DNA of 64,000 bases from Chitinophaga sp. HK235. Lineage in GTDB: Bacteria; Bacteroidota; Bacteroidia; Chitinophagales; Chitinophagaceae. The DNA is taken from the NCBI RefSeq assembly GCF_018255755.1, contig NZ_CP073766.1, positions 62,001-126,000 of the forward strand, written 5' to 3'. The notes under the pieces were generated by a model. That model was not told where the DNA came from. It was given only the letters and a program-made list of their open reading frames with translations, and did no database searches. Each line of letters begins with the position of its first letter. Position 1 is the stretch's first letter. The translations under genes were made by a program, and so were the position numbers. Below are positions 63,201 to 64,000 of the stretch, piece by piece.

Positions 63201-64000
63201 TGGAAGCAGAAGGGCAATTGGATACGACCTTTTTGCAGGGAGCGCTGGACTTACTGGTCGCACGGCATGAAAGCCTGCGGACGGTGTTCCGGATGGACAA
63301 CGCAAGCGTATTACGGCAGCACATTCTCCCGGATGCAAGATGCCTGCTGGAAGAATTTACAGCGCCGGGAAATGAGGAGATACAATCTATTATCCGGCAG
63401 CATACCCGCCATCAGTTTGATATGGGCAATTTCCCTTTACTGAAAGTGGGCGTCATTCACACCGGAGAAGACCGTCATTTGTTGCTGTTCAACCTGCATC
63501 ACATCATTGGGGATGGCTGGTCTATGGAGGTGCTGTCCCGTGAGTTGATCACGCAGTACAATCGTCTGAAAGACGGTGTCAGAAATGATCTCCCTGCATT
63601 GCCCATTCAATATAAAGACTATGCTTATTGGCAGGAAAGCGCTCCGCAAAAGGAAAAGCTGTTGCAGTCGAAAGCATACTGGCATCAACAGTTATCCGGG
63701 AATCTGCCGGTACTGGAATTGCCTGCCACTTTCCCCCGTCCGAAATTAAAGACGTATAACGGTGCACAGCTAACGCATGTGTTCTCTCCTGAATTCCTGC
63801 ATCGCTTACAGGATTTTTCCGGACAGCATGGCGCCACTTTGTTTATGAGCCTGATGGCGGGGCTGAACGGCTTGTTTTACCGGTACAGCGGGCAGACAGA
63901 TATCCTTTTAGGTAGCCCCGTTGCCGGCAGGGAATATGCCCGCCTCGAAAACCAGATCGGGCTGTACCTGAATACGCTGGCTGTCAGGACTCGTTTTGAA
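51284..64000 (+). CDS. Non-ribosomal peptide synthetase, at least 4239 codons, 3' end beyond window
   Basis: The frame from ATG 51284 stays open to 64000; key motifs at 53366, 54095, 56540, 59702, 62783 and 63491 are all in phase. Layout: half condensation domain 51284-51960, lacking HHxxxDG; A1 51985-53403; T1 53440-53660; C2 53700-55020 (HHLIGDG); A2 55090-56575; T2 56620-56840; C3 56870-58210 (HHIVGDG); A3 58255-59735; T3 59780-60005; C4 60030-61370 (HHIVGDG); A4 61400-62820; T4 62860-63060; C5 from 63115 (HHIIGDG), cut. All T domains have GGHSL. Specificity residues by eye: A1 DLYNNALTYK and A4 DLFNNALTYK (alanine-type), A2 and A3 DLTKIGHIGK (Asp/Asn-type). No epimerisation domain is seen. 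A4 has NSK for NGK in core A10 but keeps the Lys. Confidence 0.93.
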   Translation, partial: MGLVLGKMIQDYWRKKLLDGDFVKSDVRSGLSKSVLIEEKYLTYFYKLSAGNEMAAFTLLLTVFNILIRKYFQRGGLVSSRGNGLHSRQLLFYTIPQPGEETIKTFLLNIRKEVEAVVKHTDDQFPAILHLPEGNGVTFHLAYNDNADDIPADFVLQVARQVNGGLEFSVHYSRNFVDEQVAEHFVESMATWMKDLEKNLNQPVVAISLVTAAEQETLLHAFNATELKFENYGKTLLHELVEAQARRSPDAIAIVHGEKELTYREVNERANRLANFLRAQYQTDAGDLAGVKVSRNEQLIIAILAVLKTGAAYVPIDINYPEERVTYIQQDSNCKVIIDDQMLNNLEAEQQHYSGDNLSTGKQPHELAYIIYTSGTTGKPKGVMVSHHNAVALIYWAQAEFSAATLDTVYAATSHCFDLSVYEIFYSLSIGKKIRMLDSALEIGEYLKNDTKVLINTVPSSIRTLLEGQYDLRNVTVFNLAGEPFPVDLAQKLLPTGAEVRNLYGPSEDTTYSTCYRLSPSVIYDTIPIGKPIANTQAYILDDNLQLLPVGVMGKLYLSGDGITLGYLNREALTAERFIDNPFRPGNKMYDTGDLAKWRPDGNILFLGRKDQQVKLRGYRIELGEIEQVIQSFSDNILQAVVAVKKSKDGEVLAGYYTVSDVIEKESLRTFLASRLPAYMVPAHLVKINTIPLTVNGKINRDALPSLEELIAAKGAYTAPVDTLERALVNIWEQVLGVSPVGTTDHFFELGGHSLMIAQVINNIYKKLQQSISYKVFYTNPTIKDLKHALKHQQYVSIPVAVPADSYPVTPSQFRFWLLSQLDGGSEAYQISGAVELKGRVDQKLLIAAFDQVLDDYEILRTVFKKEEGKEVRQYILSKEALHFTVATADFSGSPSPVDEVNAYIQQQDRQTYDLTRAPLLRAALLQLNSDTYVFYLSMHHLIGDGWSLEVLTQKVLGYYAALLNGETIVPSQHPIQFKDYAVWLEKEKTTTRYQEAKAYWLKQFTGEIPVLQLPAYKLRPKVKTFRGEQFHHTYAKTLLARLKDFSRSGNVTLFTVLLAGVRLLLSKYSNQEDVVIGTPVAGREHPDLEDQLGLFINTLAIRNTVDKAADFMALLQQEAKQLMDAFEYQHYAFDALVAELNIGRDTSRSPLFDVMVVFHNQRGVLNRGGDSSVMQVAAYDTLQKNTSQFDLTLSFAEQDDHLSVEIKYNNDIYDRESMERLFLHYGNLLESLMDHPETPVGKVNYLSVAETEELVHGFNDTRLYSVADRTITDLFAEQARRTPDAVALVYEDRILSYRELDELSNQLARYLQNEGVDRDVLVPVCVDTPLDMIIGMLGVIKAGGAYVPVDAALPWQRISFILEDSGCKQLLTHTGLSDVFKALKDDVKMIYLDQLSETLNDYSTSPLKTQIYPDQLIYVIYTSGTTGMPKGVMIEHRNLLDYVHGLLAKVQIDASYSYGLMSTPAADLGYTVLYGALATGGQLHTFSKETLTNAAGLLSYFREHAIDFIKIVPSHWASICQNEEILLPQKGIIFGGERLTNEIIASIKHSGSSIRVYNHYGPTETTIGKLMHAVNLDKVYQQIPLGKVFSNAAVYILNTEQQLVPPGVIGELCIAGAGLARGYLKRPELTAAKFIAHPFKAGERLYRTGDLARWLPDGNVEFLGRLDDQVKIHGHRIELGEVESALLQQDGVSQVVVSAAEVKGDKALVAYIVMEQGLTPDKRRLREDLSKVLPAYMLPGYYVELENIPLTSNGKIDRKALPAVGAGDLIKEAYVAPRTTAEQLLAKIWQDVLGMEQVGATDNFFELGGHSLKAVRLINEVEQSGYKLKLKEVFECPVLADMAGRLGAAIHENITKAPEQEYYPVTSSQRRLWTLSQFEGGSVAYNMANVLEVNGVMDMVLLQGALDSLIARHESLRTVFKMDRSGMLGQYILPADTVRCLLGEYSTSREEEITSIIRQHITHQFDLSSFPLLKIGVIHTGEDRHLLLFNLHHIVGDGWSMEVLSRELITQYNHLKDGVRTNLLALPIQYKDYAYWLESAPQKERLSQSGEYWRKQLSGNLPVLELPATFPRPKLKTYNGLQITHVFSPEFLRRLQDFSGQHGATLFMSLMAGLNGLFYRYSGQTDILLGSPVAGREHASLENQIGLYLNTLAVRTRFEATDTYSDLLLRQKSILLEAYEHQDYPFDGLIEELSVRRDISRSALFDILVVMHNQRNIFLKEETIAGLSIAPYANVPRNRSHFDIGFSFLEAAEGLHTRIDYNPDIYDETFIRQLLGHLECFIEQGITHPEQNISRIDFITPAEKDTLLHTFNAPRLTYPSPDKTITDLFAEQARRTPDAVAVVYEDRILSYRELDELSNQLARYLQNEGVDRDVLVPVCVDTPLDMIIGMLGVIKAGGAYVPVDAALPWQRISFILEDSGCKQLLTHTGLSDVFKALKDDVKMIYLDQLSETLNDYSTSPLKTQIYPDQLIYVIYTSGTTGMPKGVMIEHRNLLDYVHGLLAKVQIDASYSYGLMSTPAADLGYTVLYGALATGGQLHTFSKETLTNAAGLLSYFREHAIDFIKIVPSHWASICQNEEILLPQKGIIFGGERLTNEIIASIKHSGSSIRVYNHYGPTETTIGKLMHTVDLDKVYQQIPLGKVFSNAGVYILNTEQQLVPPGVIGELCIAGAGLARGYLKRPELTAAKFIAHPFKAGERLYRTGDLARWLPDGNVEFLGRLDDQVKIHGHRIELGEVESALLQQDGVSQVVVSAAEVKGDKALVAYIVMEQGLRPDKRRLREDLSSVLPAYMLPGYYVELENIPLTSNGKVDRKALPAVGAGDLIKEVYVAPRTTAEQLLAEIWQDVLGMEQVGATDNFFELGGHSLKAVRLINEVEQSGYKLKLKEVFECPVLADMAGRLGAAIYENITKAPEQEYYPVTSSQRRLWTLSQFEGGSVAYNMTNVLEVEGVLDTTLLQGALDSLIARHESLRTVFKMDRSGILWQHILPGVKCALEMFTAFGNEEVLSIIRQHITHQFDLSSFPLLKIGVIHTSEDRHLLLFNLHHIVGDGWSMEILSRELITLYNHLKGGTTVGLPALSIQYKDYAYWLESAPQKEKLLQSKAYWHQQLSGNLPVLELPATFPRPKLKTYNGSQVTHVFSPEFLRRLQDFSGQHGATLFMSLMAGLNGLFYRYSGQTDILLGSPVAGRAHASLENQIGLYLNTLAIRTSFEATDTYENLLTRQKETLLDAYAHQDYPFDALVEELSVRRDISRSALFDILVVMHNQRNIFLKEETIAGLKIAPYINQVRNRSHFDISFSFSETADGLHTRVDYNTDIYDAAFIRRLLDHLEGFIEQGIAHPKQSIAQIDFVTAVEKEKLLHVFNATELDYPANKTIVDLLTEQAGRTPDAVAVVYEDRKLTYRELDERSNELANYLLSEYHIQPEDPIGIKLERTEWIVIAIAGVLKSGATYVPIDPAYPEERIAYIETDSVCRLTINASFLKKFLAAAQLSAEQPQVSIMPANMAYMIYTSGSTGKPKGVMIEHGNAVSFLYWSMKEFASTAFDIVYAATSHCFDLSVFEMFYPLSIGKKLRVISNGLAIPDYINEDQHILINTVPSVVANLLERNMSFSNVAAVNTAGELLPVHVADALRPYPTVFRNLYGPTETTTYSSCYPITKQENGALPVGKPIANTQFYVLSEGLALQPEGVTGEVYISGAGVTRGYLNRPELTAEKFIAHPFRAGERLYRTGDLARWLPDGNMDFVGRIDHQVKIHGHRIELGEIESTLLQQNGITHAVVVAGEEKGDKVLVAYVVTDNGFNLDKKQLREDLGKMLPSYMLPGYYVELESIPLTSNSKIDRKALPKVAAGDLVKEAYIAPQTVAEQVLAEIWQDVLSVEQVSVTDNFFELGGHSLKAVRLINETEKAGYSLKLKEVFEYPVLADMAGRLGVAIQENITKAPQLESYPVTSSQRRLWALSQFEGGSVAYNIANVLEAEGQLDTTFLQGALDLLVARHESLRTVFRMDNASVLRQHILPDARCLLEEFTAPGNEEIQSIIRQHTRHQFDMGNFPLLKVGVIHTGEDRHLLLFNLHHIIGDGWSMEVLSRELITQYNRLKDGVRNDLPALPIQYKDYAYWQESAPQKEKLLQSKAYWHQQLSGNLPVLELPATFPRPKLKTYNGAQLTHVFSPEFLHRLQDFSGQHGATLFMSLMAGLNGLFYRYSGQTDILLGSPVAGREYARLENQIGLYLNTLAVRTRFE
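55094..60112 (+). repeat. Near-identical A-T-C tracts of NRPS modules 2 and 3
   Basis: The sequence from 55094 (start of A2) to about 56950 (early C3) recurs from 58256 to about 60112, shifted by exactly 3162 bases, or 1054 codons. By eye only a few per cent of bases differ, mostly silent. Identity falls once the variable part of the condensation domain begins. This is a module duplication or gene conversion. Confidence 0.85.

Noticed and set aside
35358..64000. Minus-strand NRPS and plus-strand NRPS as one broken gene joined by inversion
   Set aside because: The first ends 38 residues into a C domain and the second begins about halfway through one, so the missing middle is not accounted for. 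The second also has its own regulator genes upstream.

Overview
The window looks like a Bacteroidota chromosome, most like Chitinophaga or a close relative. The evidence is SusC/SusD and other TonB-dependent receptors, a FecI/FecR-type sigma/anti-sigma pair, DUF4369/TlpA thioredoxins, TAnnTTTG-type promoter elements, an UpxY-type NusG paralogue and long hybrid NRPS/PKS genes. No species assignment is possible from the sequence alone.

Region 1 (1-32.6 kb) is ordinary chromosome. In order it holds the 3' part of a PEP mutase/isocitrate lyase-like gene; a GH78-like rhamnosidase; a TonB receptor and a SnoaL-like lipoprotein; a minus-strand operon of di-haem peroxidase, TonB receptor and DUF4397-like lipoprotein; YceI; a TlpA-like oxidoreductase; a B12-binding radical SAM protein; a small set of hypothetical protein, membrane protein, NarL-type histidine kinase and response regulator; an ABC exporter pair; a minus-strand run of S41 protease, two DUF4369-TlpA proteins and a LEA-2-like lipoprotein; and a SusCD locus run by its own ECF sigma factor and FecR anti-sigma.

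Region 2 (32.9-48.7 kb) starts at an intact tRNA-Leu(CAG). Downstream the 3' end of that tRNA, or a 33-nt relative, recurs four times in the same orientation (34.92, 44.96, 46.79 and 48.63 kb). Three of these copies, like the tRNA itself, are followed at once by a terminator-like hairpin. They split the region into four blocks of about 1.9, 10.0, 1.8 and 1.8 kb: (A) SH3 and BON proteins; (B) a truncated FAAL-PKS-NRPS gene plus an amidotransferase fragment; (C) a GH26-like lipoprotein; (D) an RRM protein, a broken RHS N-terminus and a lipoprotein. Remnants of large serine recombinases sit against the first two copies. I read this as a tRNA-anchored stack of decayed serine-recombinase insertions, possibly a cassette array.

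Region 3 (48.7-64 kb) begins with a decayed transposase. An UpxY-type antiterminator gene and a small unknown gene follow, in line with a giant NRPS gene that runs off the window. The NRPS starts with half a condensation domain and carries four complete A-T modules, predicted Ala-Asx-Asx-Ala, then a fifth condensation domain. The layout suggests that processive antitermination controls the NRPS operon. Modules 2 and 3 are near-identical at nucleotide level, a sign of recent internal duplication.
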